Origin: Platanthera guangdongensis
Lineage: Eukaryota > Streptophyta > Magnoliopsida > Asparagales > Orchidaceae
Direction: 5' to 3'
NCBI GenBank assembly: GCA_039583875.1
Contig: CM077163.1
Location: 236,956,646-237,020,645, forward strand
Length of the DNA stretch: 64,000 nucleotides
Positions 1 to 10,544 of this stretch are shown here, one piece after another. Both the position numbers and the translations under genes were made by a program. Each line of letters starts with the position of its first letter. Within the stretch, counting starts at the first letter, position 1. Below the pieces are notes generated by a model, which searched no databases, was not told the origin of the DNA, and saw only the letters and a list, made by a program, of their open reading frames with translations.

Positions 1-900
1 TGGAAGACTTAATTTAAATATATGTGTACGGTGCTTGTAGTAAATAAAAATGTGAAAGCAAGAAATAAAAACACAGCACACAACAAACAAAATATAGCAA
101 CCAGAAGATACAAGGAGCTATAGTGGTTCCCCAATCAATCTGGGTACATCCACTACTCTTCTACCATCCTAGGTAGGAATCCACTGCAGGATGAGTTGAT
201 CATGTGTCATGGGCACTAATGAGCTTTTGATAAGGTGCTCAAAAACCAAACTAGATTTTTTGATCAGGTTTCTTGCCACCACTGAGTTTTGACAAGGTCT
301 CAGAAACCAACACAAAACTTTTGAAGGGAGTTTTGAGAAACCCTTTTATAGCAGAAAAAGAAAGAGGTGAGATGTTCTTCTCTATCAACAATCAGAGAGA
401 AGACTAGTGGATGATGTTGTCAAAGCTCCCCCTGAGATCTGGAAGTTGTTTAGGAAAAGAAGCTTTGCACTAGGGTGATAGGTCTTCAGTAGATGAGATC
501 TCCAGCAAATGATGATTCCAGCAGTTGCTGAAATGTGTAGTGTCTGGAGTCTTGATGGATGAAGCCTTTGAACACTTGAGTCAAAAGAGATCTATAAAAT
601 CTTCTTTTCTGTATGTTGATCTCCTTCAGTGGTGAGTATTCTGAATGAATTCTGTTTGTGTGTCTGTCTGTGTGTCCAGCAAAGAATTCTTTTCTGTGTG
701 TGTAGAGTAGCAGAAAGAATATGCTCTCTTATTCCTTAGATCTGAAAAGAATGAATTGATTCTCTGTCTCCACGATAGCCGTTAATCACTCATTAATGAC
801 TTCCTTAAATGAATTTTGTCTCTGGATGAAAGTCCTAGAAAACATTCCTTTAAATCTCCCTTGAAACTTGCTCCAGATTAATTGAAACGGATACAAGATC
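1..900. other. Unassigned A/T-rich stretch, possibly LTR of the adjoining copia
   Basis: No coding region was recognised. The block lies downstream, in minus-strand sense, of the RNase H end of a decayed copia element. That is where the 3' non-coding part and LTR of that element would be. A minus-strand TATA-like CTATAAAA is at 344-351. No LTR partner and no clear TG...CA boundary were found, so the LTR reading is only a guess. Confidence 0.25.
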
Positions 901-964
901 CTTGGAATAAATGTTGAGAATAAATAAGATAGAATTCCATAACTGTCTGAATTTGAATCTTGAG

Positions 965-1225
965 AATTGTCGATCTCTCCAGAAAATCATCGACCTGAGC
1001 TCAACTATCGTCAACCTGAGCTCAGAGACTGGAACTAGGCTGAAAACTGAAATCATCGATCTGAGCTCAACTATCGTCGACCTGAGCTCAGAGATTGAGA
1101 AAACAGCTAGAGACAGAAACGTCGATCTGAGCTCGAAGATCGTCGAATGGCGTTCGACGACTCGTCGAACTGAGCTCAGAGATAGTCGAACTGAGTTCGA
1201 GGATTCGTCGACCTGAGCTCGACGA
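965..1225. repeat. Degenerate CTGAGCTC / TCGTCGA repeat cluster
   Basis: About eight copies of a motif like TCGAYCTGAGCTC occur here, interleaved with ATCGTCGA. Part of the cluster follows a longer unit of roughly 65-70 bp (985-1050 and 1050-1116). The open frames crossing it on both strands are repetitive and resemble no protein family I know, so I treat it as non-coding tandem repeat. Similar TCGACGA words occur in the gypsy LTR at 3297-3432. Confidence 0.6.
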
Positions 1226-1369
1226 AAGTGACTTAGTCTCCTGAATTTGAATATCTGATCTGAGGGTCTTGGGGGCAGCTTTCAAGCCTAATTTTCTAAC
1301 CCTTAGACTCAATTTAATTGATCTTAAAAACTATACAAAGAGGTCAAAATAATTTTCCTAAGGACATAG

Positions 1370-3162
1370 TGATCCTTGCCCAAATCAGTAATAGGGTGTT
1401 CCGACATATCAGATAATTATGCTTGACGACCATAAGATGTTTGATCACTGGTTGACCGGCGAACCTGGAAACTATGCTAATTCCGTGCTTGATGTTTGGT
1501 CGAGTATTTTTTAGATAGATTAAAGACCCACAATGCTTCTAAAATTTTCGGCATCAACATCCTCTTCTTCTTCCCTTTTGAAAGTTTCTCTCCTGGAATC
1601 ATATGGGTGACACAAGTATTGTATTTATACATCAAGGTCTTTTGAGAAGTTCTTCGGCATAACGTTCCTAAGAGATGAAAATCTTCCCATGGCTATGTTG
1701 AAATCGAAGGATCAGAAAATGTTGAATATGGCCAAGACTGATCATTTCATACTTATCTTTCATGTGTTCTTTAAATTGGTGGATCATGGTTCAACAAGTA
1801 CATGTGAGAATCAAGTTGTCAACATAGATGCATAATTTAATTGTTTCTTCTTCTTCTTTGAGGTATAGATAAGGTTTTGTTGAACTTCTCTTAAAGCCGT
1901 GCTGGCACAGATAAGTGTCTATGTTGGGGTTCCAAGTATGAGATGTCTGTTTGAGGCCATATAAGGTCTTGGATACTTTATAAACCTTATCTTTCTCTCT
2001 TGTCATGAACATTGGTGGTTGATGAACATAGAATTCTTCAATATTTTTTCCATGTAGGAAGACTAATTTTACATCTAGTTGAAAGACTGGTAGTTGATGT
2101 TGAGCGACAAAAGCAAGACAAGTCGAAAGGTATCCATTCGTGTGATGGGTGCGTAAGTTTCTGCATAGTCTCATTCAAAAATTTGAGTGGCCCTTTGCCA
2201 CAAGACGAGCTTTAAATTTTGTGCGGGTGACCCTGGCTATTCGTCTTGGTCTTGTAAACCCATTTGAGTCCTATGATTTCTTTGTGTGGTGGTCTGTTAA
2301 CAAGTGTCCAAATATTATTTTTCTGATCTTTTGAAGTTCTTCTTTCATAGTTTCTTGCTATGTATCTTATGAGGCAACTTTTTCATAAAATTCATGGGTT
2401 CCTGCAAACAAAGCTAAACTGCAATTTTCATAAACACTGTGAAAAGATTTGGTTTTAATGGTTGGTGGCGATGATGAAATATTAGAGGATAAATCTGAGT
2501 TAGAGTGCTCAACATTATATGCAGGTGTGGACTGGAGGGCCTCTCCACCATCCGTGTATAGGGTAATCGTCACGCTTGGAGATCATGCCTTTATTTCTAA
2601 TTCCCATGGCCATGAAGCTTCTTCATCAAAGGTAACATCATGTGAAATGATGAGCTTGGATGTTGTAGGATGGAATACCTTATATCCCGTTGACTTACTG
2701 TTGTAGTCTATGAAGATGAACCTCTCACTTTTCTTGTCTAATTTGTCCCTTTTTCAGAGGATATGTGTGGGTAGGCTAAACATCCAAAGTCTTTTAGATT
2801 TGATATATTTTGCTTCCTTTTGAAAATAATTTCGTATGAATTAGACTTTTCTAATGCGCGTGTAAGACATCTATTCAAGATGTAGGCGGAGGTTTTTCAT
2901 GCCTTAGCCCAAAGCTTCTTTGGAAGATTTTTGGAGTGAAGCAAATACCGAGCCATTTCTAGGACTGTTCGATTACACCTTTCGACAGTTCCATTTTGTT
3001 GTGGTGTGCCGGTCACCGTGAGTTGCACACATATTCCATGTTCTAGGAAAAAAATACTCAAATTTAGTGGAGAGGAATTCACCACCTCCATCACATCTAT
3101 AACCCTTTAATTTTCTTGCTGTGATGTTTTTCTATGAAGTTTTTAAAGTTCCGAAATACTAT
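1370..3162 (-). pseudogene. Ty1/copia pol remnant (integrase, RT, part of RNase H), left part
   Basis: This is the 3' half of a minus-strand copia polyprotein. From high to low coordinates it shows the integrase core end (TPQQNGTVERCNRTVLEMAR, about 3045-2950), then RT with QLDVKLVFLHG and YGLKQ (about 2090-1950). The catalytic box is YVDN instead of YVDD near 1815. The RT thumb and early RNase H (TRPNI-like) run down to about 1370. Stops and frameshifts separate the pieces, so it is dead. The missing 5' part lies at 13,009-13,960, because a gypsy element inserted between them. The reading rests on conserved copia motifs. Confidence 0.85.
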
Positions 3163-3167
3163 AAAGG
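3163..3167. repeat. Target-site duplication, left (AAAGG)
   Basis: AAAGG lies directly before the LTR start TGTAACAG and is repeated exactly at 13,004-13,008 after the LTR end GTTACA. A 5-bp TSD is standard for LTR retrotransposons. It fixes the limits of the insertion inside the older copia. Confidence 0.93.
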
Positions 3168-3204
3168 TGTAACAGCCCAAAGTTCAGAAACAGGAAACAT
3201 TTGG

Positions 3205-3790
3205 GTGACACGGCCTGGGACACGGGCGTGTCCCAGGGCGTGTCAGGTGACACGGCCTGCGACACGGGCGTGTCGCAGGGCGTGTCGGGTTGTGTCGACG
3301 ATTGGGCTTTGTCTCGACGATTTTTTTGGTCTCGACGATTCGTCGAGAAAGGCACACGGCCCATGACACGGGCGTGTCTAAGGCCGTGTCGCATGCTCGA
3401 CGATTTTTACTCGACGATCGTCGAGTGTCGAGAAGTGCGTGGCGAGTGTTGAACACGGCCTGTGACACGGGCGTGTCACAGGGCGTGTCCAATCAGGCGA
3501 CGAACTCAGCCCGCCGAGAATTCGACAGGGCGTGTCTGGGTGCCGTGTCTGGGCACACGGCCGGGGACACGGGCGTGTCCCAGGCCGTGTGAAGTCTCGG
3601 GATGATTTGGGATTTTTTTCACCCAGGTACACGGCCACAGACACGGGCGTGTCTGAAGGCGTGTTGGTGACACGGCCCATGACACGGGCGTGTCCCGTGG
3701 GCGTGTCACTGGTTTGGATAAGTCGGTTGACCACCGCTTGAGGCACACGGCCAGGCACACGGCCGTGTTCGAGGCCGTGTCGGGTCAAAT
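3205..3790 (+). repeat. Cluster of GACACGGGCGTGTC palindromes in the 5' LTR
   Basis: About eight units of the form ACACGGCC...GACACGGGCGTGTC...GGCGTGT. Three have perfect 11-bp arms around a GG centre, at 3214-3237, 3256-3279 and 3459-3482. They differ at one arm position (G, C or T), with the matching change in the other arm. Imperfect relatives are at 3354-3385, 3561-3584, 3633-3658, 3671-3699 and 3745-3780. The same cluster recurs in the 3' LTR (about 10,580-11,165) and, in a diverged element, at 51,590-51,930. Confidence 0.85.
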
Positions 3791-4065
3791 TGTGTGTTTT
3801 TGGCAGAATCGTGGCCGTCCATTCCTTCAGTCTGGATCCAAGGGCTGAAAGCTCTTCTTCTTTTTCCTTAAGGGCCGAAGTCAGAGATTGATTTCTCATT
3901 TACTTTGGCCTTAACCTTTCTTCAAGAGAGAGAAAGAGAGAGAAAGGAGGAGGAAGAAGGGAAGGGGGCTGCTGGTTGGTGGTGCTGCGGTTTACCGGCG
4001 AGAGATCCGAAGCCAGCGTTGCGGAGGAAACGCTCTTGCGAATCTTGCAAGCAAGCTTTCAAGCC

Positions 4066-4089
4066 ATGGCACCGAAGCGATCGTCAAGG
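4066..4089 (+). CDS. Predicted gag mini-exon encoded in the LTR
   Basis: The gag frame at 5848 follows a stop (TAG, 5845-5847) and begins with GTG, with no ATG until 5974. In the LTR an ATG at 4066 opens eight codons reading MAPKRSSR and is followed at once by the splice-donor-like GTAACG (4090). Joining 4089 to 5848, after TTTAG, keeps the frame and gives a basic N-terminus typical of plant gypsy Gag proteins. The diverged relative on the minus strand has the same arrangement (51,305-51,282, MAPKRTIR, then GTAACG). Splicing itself is inferred, not observed. In the 3' LTR the matching ATG is at 11,440. Confidence 0.7.
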
Positions 4090-4497
4090 GTAACGACCTT
4101 TCTTCCTAAGCCATGTGAAGGCTTCCTTTTAGCATATCTTTGTGAGTTCCCCCACCAAGAGGTGGCTGGTTTTGGGACTCTTTGGGTGGATGTGTGAAAT
4201 CCCCCTTGTTAGCATATAGATCCGGAAATGGAGTACGGAATAGGCATGCTGTGTGAAGCCCATCTGGACAGGTTGGTCTAGATTGGTGATGTTGCATACG
4301 AACCGGAGAAAACTCCGTGAGAAACGTGTAGTGTACGGAGTCTACGGGTTAGGCCTGCGAAAAGGAGTAGCAGGAAGTACTGGGGTGGTAGCCCAGGAAA
4401 ATAGCCTTGTGCTGGTTTTGGGTCCAACCTGTGAATGATGCACAGGTAGTCCTGGTGGGACCAGGAAAGGCCCTTTTTGTGATGCTTGATGTCATAG

Positions 4498-4628
4498 GGT
4501 GTCCACCTGTGGAGCGAGTCACAGGAAGTACTGGTGTGCCCAGGAAAGACCCCTGACATTTGTGCTTATGCGGTGTCCACCTGTGGAGAGAGAGTCACAG
4601 GAAGTACTGGTGTGCCCAGGAAAGACCC
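4498..4628 (+). repeat. Tandem repeat inside the gypsy LTR
   Basis: Two similar segments, about 4498-4553 and 4572-4628. Each runs from GGTGTCCACCTGTGGAG through CACAGGAAGTACTGGTG to CCAGGAAAGACCC. A weaker third copy lies upstream at about 4440-4470. The same array is present in the 3' LTR about 7.37 kb further on. No function is evident. Confidence 0.7.
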
Positions 4629-5633
4629 GCTGTTGTTGTGAGAATTGGGTATCGAGAAGTACCCAGGCTTGAATGCCAGGAACAGGATTGGTGAGACCGA
4701 CCCGCGCCTTTGATATAGCCATGAGTACGCTGCACGCGGAAAGGGCAAGGCGATTTGAGCAACGGGGGGGTGGAGGATCCGACCTGCGCTATGTCCGTCT
4801 GACGTGAGACCAAAAGTGCGGTCTGTTGGAGCGCATAGCAAGAGTCTTCGGCCTGCGCGCCATGACACAATGGGGGGCTACGGGCCATCCCGGTGTAGGA
4901 AGACTAACTCCGGCTGCACGCCATGGAGTAAATGCTCAAAAGTGTTACCGTTGGGTGTTAACCCTGATACGGTGGTGGGCAAGAGGTTGCCAGAACACCA
5001 AGAATGTGCCCTGAGTGCACGGACCGTTGGGCCGGGCGGCGAACGGTTGTGATGGCTTGTGTGCGTGAAAGCACCTTTGATGATATAGCTTGCCATACTT
5101 GTGATATGATATGCCTGCAGGGAAAATACCGCTGCCCCGAGAGGAGGGGTAGGGTCGTTATAATTTGGTCAGCTGAACGCTGACCGTTGCTTTTGTTTGC
5201 CACCGTTGGGTGGATTATTCTTGCACAGGTGCTGGAGAGCCGAGCGGGTCGCATAGAGGTTGATGCTCCTGCTGGTGTTGCTGCTGCTGCTAGCCCTCGA
5301 AGGCTAATGTTCTTTTGAGTGTTTTCTTTTGTGGCCGACCTGCGCGCCAATTTGTTTTAGGCCACTGTGTGAAAGCCCTGTAAGGCCCTAAGGCCAATAC
5401 TTTTGATGCTGTAAGACATTCCTATCTATATATATATAAAATGTGGAGTTTATATTTGGACATTCATGAGGAGTTCAAGTAGTTTAGGCTTCCGCTAGAA
5501 TGCTTGTGATAGGTGCGATGCGCTACTCTGGTATCATCCTGTACCTTCACCGACTGTTTTGTGGTATATCCTGTGGGGCCCCGGCCGGACCTTCTAGAAT
5601 ATATCATATGAACGGATGGGGTTGTTACATTTT

Positions 5634-5645
5634 TGGTATCGGTTG
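5634..5645 (+). promoter_or_regulatory. Primer-binding site, tRNA-iMet-like but diverged
   Basis: TGGTATCGGTTG lies four bases after the LTR end. The first seven bases match the usual plant initiator-Met PBS (TGGTATCAGAGC) and the rest diverges. In the relative at 50,023-51,988 the same position reads TGGTATCAGACTTC, so initiator Met is the likely primer for the family. In the gag-coding spliced RNA proposed here this site would be removed with the first intron. Confidence 0.75.
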
Positions 5646-5847
5646 TCTTGGTCTTTCCCTCTCGAAGTCGTGGCCGACTTCTTTTGTGGGGTGGCGAACA
5701 CGTGTTTGTGCAAACCAAAGTCTACGATTGAACTCCTGAATGTCCATGATAGGAATGCATGTTGTATGTTTGCGGAACCTGCGTGTTCGAATTTTGTGTT
5801 GTTTGCTTGGGTACGACCGCTTATATGTGTGTCTTGTCCCCCTTTAG

Positions 5848-7017
5848 GTGACACGAAGTGGAGCTGGACCGTCTGCGTCCCAGCATTCTGATGAGAGTAG
5901 GGCACCAGCTGAGGTGCCTACACCTCCACCGTCTGCAGAGCATGTACGGTTAGTTGCGGAGGCATTATTTACCATGATCCAAGGCCAGCCACTTAGGCAG
6001 GAACAAGTGGATGTTAGGCCAGAACAGGTGGAGGCAAGGCCGGAACCTGTAGTGGATGTGGCTCCTCGAACAGCTGAGAAGCAACTAACACGGTTCATGA
6101 GTTTCCATCCGCCTACATTTTCGGGAGCGGGTACTCCGACGCAGGCAAAGGATTGGTTATCGCGCGTCAAGAGAGTTATGACGGCGATTGGCACGGCGGA
6201 ACGTCAGAAGGTTACCTTAGCTACATTCTTGCTTGAAGGAGAAGCTCGATTGTGGTGGGATGAGATAGAGTTACATCATTTGGCGGGTCGTCCGTTAGTT
6301 CAAGTCTCCATGGATGAATTCTCTCGACTGTTCCTAGCGAAGTACCTTCCTACGGCGCAACGGATAGCCATGGAAAACGAATTCCAAAGGTTGACCCAAG
6401 GTGATGGCAGTGTTGATGCATACCTGCATGAATTTACTCGCTTGGGGCGGTATGCGGGTTCGATATTTGCTGATGAGCAAAGGAAGGCCAATAGGTTCTA
6501 TGAAGGCCTGAGGGACGAGTTGAGGTTCCTTGTGTCAAGTTCTGTGAACCAAGGTTTCCAAGCTTTGGTAGACACTGCAAGTGCGCTGGAGAAGGACATG
6601 AAGAGGGTGCAGGGGAAGAGAGCTTTGGCGGTGACGCAACCAGAGTGGAAGGCGCCCCGATCGGGAAAATCTTTTTATAAGAAGAAATGGGGTAGGAAGT
6701 CCAAGCCGAGTGGACAAGCTCCTTCATCAGTTGCAACGGGAGCAACATCAGGGGCAACCTCCAAGCCAGATACTCGTACCTGCTTCAATTGTGGTAGGAT
6801 GGGGCATATTGCGCGAGATTGTCGGATGCCGCCGAAGAGTGAAAAGAAGGCGGGAGCATCTTATGCGGAGAAAGGAAAGGCGGTGGTGGATTCCTCTGCC
6901 TCGCAAGCGCAACCCCGGGTCTACAATCTTGGCCTGCAGGAGGCCATCAAGCAGAGTGACGTGGTCACAGGTATGAGTTTCGTTTTGCATCTGCTAATGT
7001 TTGTATGCTTAGCTTAG
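5848..7017 (+). CDS. gag: Gag polyprotein (retrotransposon capsid/nucleocapsid)
   Basis: This frame encodes Gag, which assembles the virus-like particle and binds the element's RNA. A Pro/Glu-rich N-terminal part is followed by a Retrotrans_gag capsid domain at about residues 85-215 ([19 protein letters not shown] and [12 protein letters not shown] are visible). A basic linker and one CCHC zinc knuckle, [14 protein letters not shown], lie near residues 312-325. The frame starts at GTG right after an in-frame TAG that forms part of TTTAG, so its real start codon probably comes from the mini-exon at 4066-4089. The frame ends at TAG 7015-7017. A GT-AG intron at 6971-7061 would bypass that stop and fuse it to pol. 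The frame is intact and capsid length is usual for plant gypsy elements. Confidence 0.92.
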   Translation: MTRSGAGPSASQHSDESRAPAEVPTPPPSAEHVRLVAEALFTMIQGQPLRQEQVDVRPEQVEARPEPVVDVAPRTAEKQLTRFMSFHPPTFSGAGTPTQAKDWLSRVKRVMTAIGTAERQKVTLATFLLEGEARLWWDEIELHHLAGRPLVQVSMDEFSRLFLAKYLPTAQRIAMENEFQRLTQGDGSVDAYLHEFTRLGRYAGSIFADEQRKANRFYEGLRDELRFLVSSSVNQGFQALVDTASALEKDMKRVQGKRALAVTQPEWKAPRSGKSFYKKKWGRKSKPSGQAPSSVATGATSGATSKPDTRTCFNCGRMGHIARDCRMPPKSEKKAGASYAEKGKAVVDSSASQAQPRVYNLGLQEAIKQSDVVTGMSFVLHLLMFVCLA

Positions 7018-7061
7018 TACCCCTATGTTTGTGGTTTGTGTGTGTGACATGTTTGTCATAG
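6971..7061 (+). other. Predicted 91-nt GT-AG intron between gag and pol
   Basis: Donor ACAG|GTATGA and acceptor TGTCATAG|GT bound a T-rich 91-nt stretch with a possible branch site (CTAAT near 6992-6996). Removing it shifts frame 1 into frame 2 and joins DVVTG to [18 protein letters not shown], where the Gly codon is split across the junction. That is the gag-protease join expected of an uninterrupted gypsy polyprotein. If retained, translation stops at 7017 and gives Gag alone. Partly spliced introns in this region are known for the plant gypsy element Ogre. Here it is a prediction. Confidence 0.7.
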
Positions 7062-10000
7062 GTTTTGTAATGATTCGGGACACGCTGGCGCGAGCACTGT
7101 TTGATACAGGTGCATCGCATTCTTTTCTGTCTCGTGACTTTATGACGCGGCTTGGGATACCCAGTCGTGCAAAGACAGATAGCGTCAGAGTCGTGTTGCC
7201 GAATGGATGTTGGATGCTTGCGGATCAAGCTTGCGATGTGGCGGTCCAAGTCGGGAATCGGGATTTTGGTTTATCTGCGTCTGTACTGCCAATATCGGAA
7301 TTTGACGTGATTTTTGGGATGGATTGGCTTGCGGAACAGCATGCTATGATCGATTGCCAGTCCAAAGAAATCACGTTGGGCCAGAATACCGAACAGGAGA
7401 CCAAGTTCGCGGGTATGCGAGGAGTAGGCGGGACGTTGATGTCTGCACTCCAGGTAGTCAAGGCTGTTCGAAAGGGTGCGGAGTGTTACTTTGCACTCAT
7501 TCAGGCTGTTGAGCCTAAGGCCAGTGTGGGAGAAGTTCCGATTGTGGCAGAATATACAGATGTGTTTCCCGCGGATCTCCCTGGGCTACCACCCCAGCGG
7601 GAGATTGACTTCACAATTGAGTTGGTGCCAGGTGCGAAACCAGTGGCCCGCTCGCCATATCGCGTCGCGCCAAAAGAGATGGCTGAGTTGAAGGTTCAAC
7701 TCCAAGAAATGTTAGAGCAAGGTTATATACGCCCAAGTATGTCACCTTGGAGCGCGCCTGTGCTTTTTGTAAAGAAGAAAGACGGTGGATTGCGATTGTG
7801 CATCGATTACCGTGAACTAAATAAGCTGACCGAGAAGAATAAATATCCAATCCCCCGGATTGATGAATTATTTGATCAGCTGGTGGGTTCTACCGTCTAT
7901 TCGAAGTTGGACCTGAAGTCAGGTTATTACCAGTTAAGGATTAGGGAAGGTGACATTCCCAAAACTGCGTTTGGAACACGCTATGGGCACTATGAGTTCA
8001 CAGTCATGCCATTTGGACTGTGCAATGCGCCCTCTGTGTTTATGGATTTGATGCACCGCATTTTCCGTGAGTACCTGGATCTGTTTGTGATAGTGTTCAT
8101 TGATGATATCCTGGTGTACTCAAAGTCGAAAGCGGAACATGAGATTCACTTGCGGTTGGTGTTGAATATATTGAGGCAAAATCAGCTCTATGCCAAGTTC
8201 TCGAAGTGTGAGTTTTGGCTATCGTCAGTCGCATTTTTGGGCCATGTGGTGAGTGGAGCGGGCATTGCAGTGGATCCAGCGAAGATAAGAGCCATACAAG
8301 AATGGCCAATATTGTCTTCCGTGGCCGAAGTCAGGAGTTTCCTTGGACTTGCGGGCTACTATAGAAGATTTGTGGAGAACTTCTCGCGGATCGCTTTGCC
8401 GCTAACCACACTGACGCGGAAGGATCAGAAGTTCGTTTGGACGCCAGAGTGCGCACGAGCTTTTGAAGAGCTGAAGATTCGGTTGACCACGGCGCCAGTG
8501 TTGTCTTCGCCATGTGGGACCAATGGTTTTGTTATTTATAGTGATGCCTCAGGGAGCGGCTTAGGCTGCGTTCTTCTGCAAAGCGGAAAAGTGATTGCTT
8601 ATGGCTCACGCCAGCTGAAGGTGCACGAGCGAAACTATCCCGTCCATGATTTGGAATTAGCGGCGGTGATTTTTGCACTCAAGTTGTGGCGGCACTACCT
8701 TTATGGAGTGAAGGTGGAGATCTATACGGATCACAAGAGCCTAAAGTACCTTTTGGAGCAGAAAGAGTTGAATATGCGACAACGAAGGTGGTTGGAGTTC
8801 CTTGGGGACTACACTTTCGAGATTCACTATACACCCGGGAAGGGGAATGTTGTCGCAGATGCGTTGAGTCGGCGAGTTCCGGCTAGAGCAAATTGGTTAC
8901 AAAGGCATGATGAACGTCTTATCCAGGAGTTGGAAGCATTGGAGATCTATTGTGTTGACAAGAATTCCACTACCACTGCATGTGTGAACTGGATCGAGGT
9001 GCAATGTGACCTTGCGGACCGAGTTCGACGGGCAACGGAGTTGGATGAAGATCTCTTACGCTATGTGAATGAAGGGCCAGAGGGCAAATTCACCTGGAAT
9101 GACGGTCTTGTACGAAAAGATGGCCGTTTGTGCGTCCCGTATGTGGGGAAGTTAAGGGAAGAACTGATGTATGAAGCACATTATACGAAGTATTCCATTC
9201 ACCCCGGGAGCACAAAGATGTTCAATGATATGAAGAAGCTTTTCTGGTGGCCAGGGCTCAAGAAAGATGTTGCCCTGTATGTAGCCAAATGCCAAACATG
9301 TGCGATGGTGAAGGCGGAATGCCAAAAGCCGGGCGGTTATTTGAAGTCACTGCCGATCCCATTGTGGAAATTTGATGATATTTCCATGGATTTTGTGCAT
9401 GGATTGCCAAGATCGCAGCGAGGAAATGATTCCATTTGGGTAATTGTTGACCGGCTAACAAAAGTAGCACATTTTCTCCCGAACAGACGGGATGATTCAG
9501 TTGAATATTTGGCAAAGTTATACGTTGATCAGATTGTGCGGCTTCACGGTGTTCCTCGGAGCATCGTAAGTGATAGAGATGGGCGATTCACGTCAAATGA
9601 TTGGAGGCTAGTTCACCGACTGTTGGGCACGAAGTTAACTTTCAGTACGGCCTTTCATCCCCAAACGGATGGCCAGACGGAACGTACCAACAGAACAATG
9701 GAGGACATGCTCCGAATGTGCGCCCTTGACTTCGGAAAGAGATGGGAAGATCATCTCTATATGGTCGAGTTTGCATATAATAACAGCTACCAGGCAAGCA
9801 TTGGGATGGCACCATATGAAGCCCTATATGGAAGGAAGTGTCGTACTCCCTTGGCTTGGGTAGAAGCGGGTGAAGCCCGGGTTGTTAAACCAAATGAGGT
9901 GGATGAAGCAAACTCAACCATTCGGACGATTCGCGAGAGATTGCTGATTGCTCAAGATCGACAAGCAAAGTACTACAACGCCAAGCACCGGAACGTTGAA

Positions 10001-10426
10001 TTTGCGGTTGGCGATTGGGTCTACTTGAAGATCAAGCCATTCAAAGGTGTCTCCAGGATTCGACGATTGAAAAAGTTGAGTCCAAGATATTTGGGTCCTT
10101 TTGAAGTAGTTGAGCGAATTGGCGAAGCGGCTTATCGGCTAGCTCTGTCGGCGGACTTGGGTGGGTTACATGATGTTTTTCATATCTCGGGGCTTCGAAA
10201 AGCCGTGAAAGATCCAGCTCAAGTGATCGCGGATGATCGGGTGCCGGTAGAGTATGGGCTAACGACGAGAGTCAGACCCATTCGAATTGAAGATCGAGCC
10301 GAGAAGCAGTTGCGGAACAAGACGGTCGGTATGGTAAAAGTCCGGTGGGACAACTGCGGCCGTGAAGAGTTGACATGGGAACGCGAGCAGACCATGCGAG
10401 AAGAGTTCCCTGAGTTGTTTCTGTAA
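7062..10426 (+). CDS. pol: Pol polyprotein: protease, RT, RNase H, integrase, chromodomain
   Basis: The open frame extends from an ATG at 7025, but I take 7062 as the spliced start. Residues below count from 7025. Aspartic protease DTGAS is at about 27-31. RT carries [11 protein letters not shown] and the catalytic box FIDDILVYS near 355-363. RNase H shows [11 protein letters not shown] near 505. The integrase HHCC finger (HPGSTK through CQTC) is near 724-757. DDE residues are visible in MDFVHG (about 788), IVSDRDGRF (about 848) and [10 protein letters not shown] (about 886). The last 55 or so residues ([26 protein letters not shown]) are chromodomain-like, and chromodomains steer integration in chromoviruses. 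No internal stops or missing catalytic residues were seen. Joined to the two upstream exons it would be about 1,503 residues. Confidence 0.95.
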
Positions 10427-10531
10427 TTGGTAGCGAGACTGTTGTAACATAAAAAGTGCTATATTGTTACATTTTTCTTGCTATCTTTTTGTTACTTTCC
10501 TGTCTCTAAATTTCGAGGACGAAATTCTTGT

Positions 10532-10543
10532 AGGAGGGGAGGA
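10532..10543 (+). promoter_or_regulatory. Polypurine tract of the gypsy element
   Basis: AGGAGGGGAGGA lies one base before the 3' LTR start. It is the plus-strand DNA primer site of an LTR retrotransposon. About 105 bp of non-coding sequence separate it from the pol stop. Confidence 0.85.
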
Positions 10544-10544
10544 T

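Larger units (their letters stand above)
3168..5629 (+). repeat. 5' LTR of the gypsy element
   Basis: Starts TGTAACAGCCC and ends GGTTGTTACA, 2462 bp. It matches 10,545-13,003 almost base for base. It holds a cluster of GACACGGGCGTGTC palindromes (3205-3790), tandem copies of a segment containing AGTACTGGTGTGCCCAGG (4498-4628), and, at 4066-4089, a possible first coding exon beginning ATGGCACCGAAG. A TATATATATAAA stretch is near 5421, but it lies downstream of that ATG, so I do not call it the promoter. Confidence 0.95.

Noticed and set aside
3205..3790. Regularly spaced palindromic repeats that superficially resemble a CRISPR array
   Set aside because: Units are irregular, the 'spacers' are themselves repeats, the block lies inside an LTR present twice, and the genome is a plant.
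5421..5434. TATATATATAAA as the gypsy promoter
   Set aside because: Lies downstream of the proposed LTR mini-exon and near the LTR end. It would give RNA lacking that exon, so I did not call it.
5848..5850. GTG as a true start codon of gag
   Set aside because: Non-ATG starts are rare in plants, and the GTG follows a splice-acceptor-like TTTAG. The relative has GCA at this place, so a spliced start fits better.
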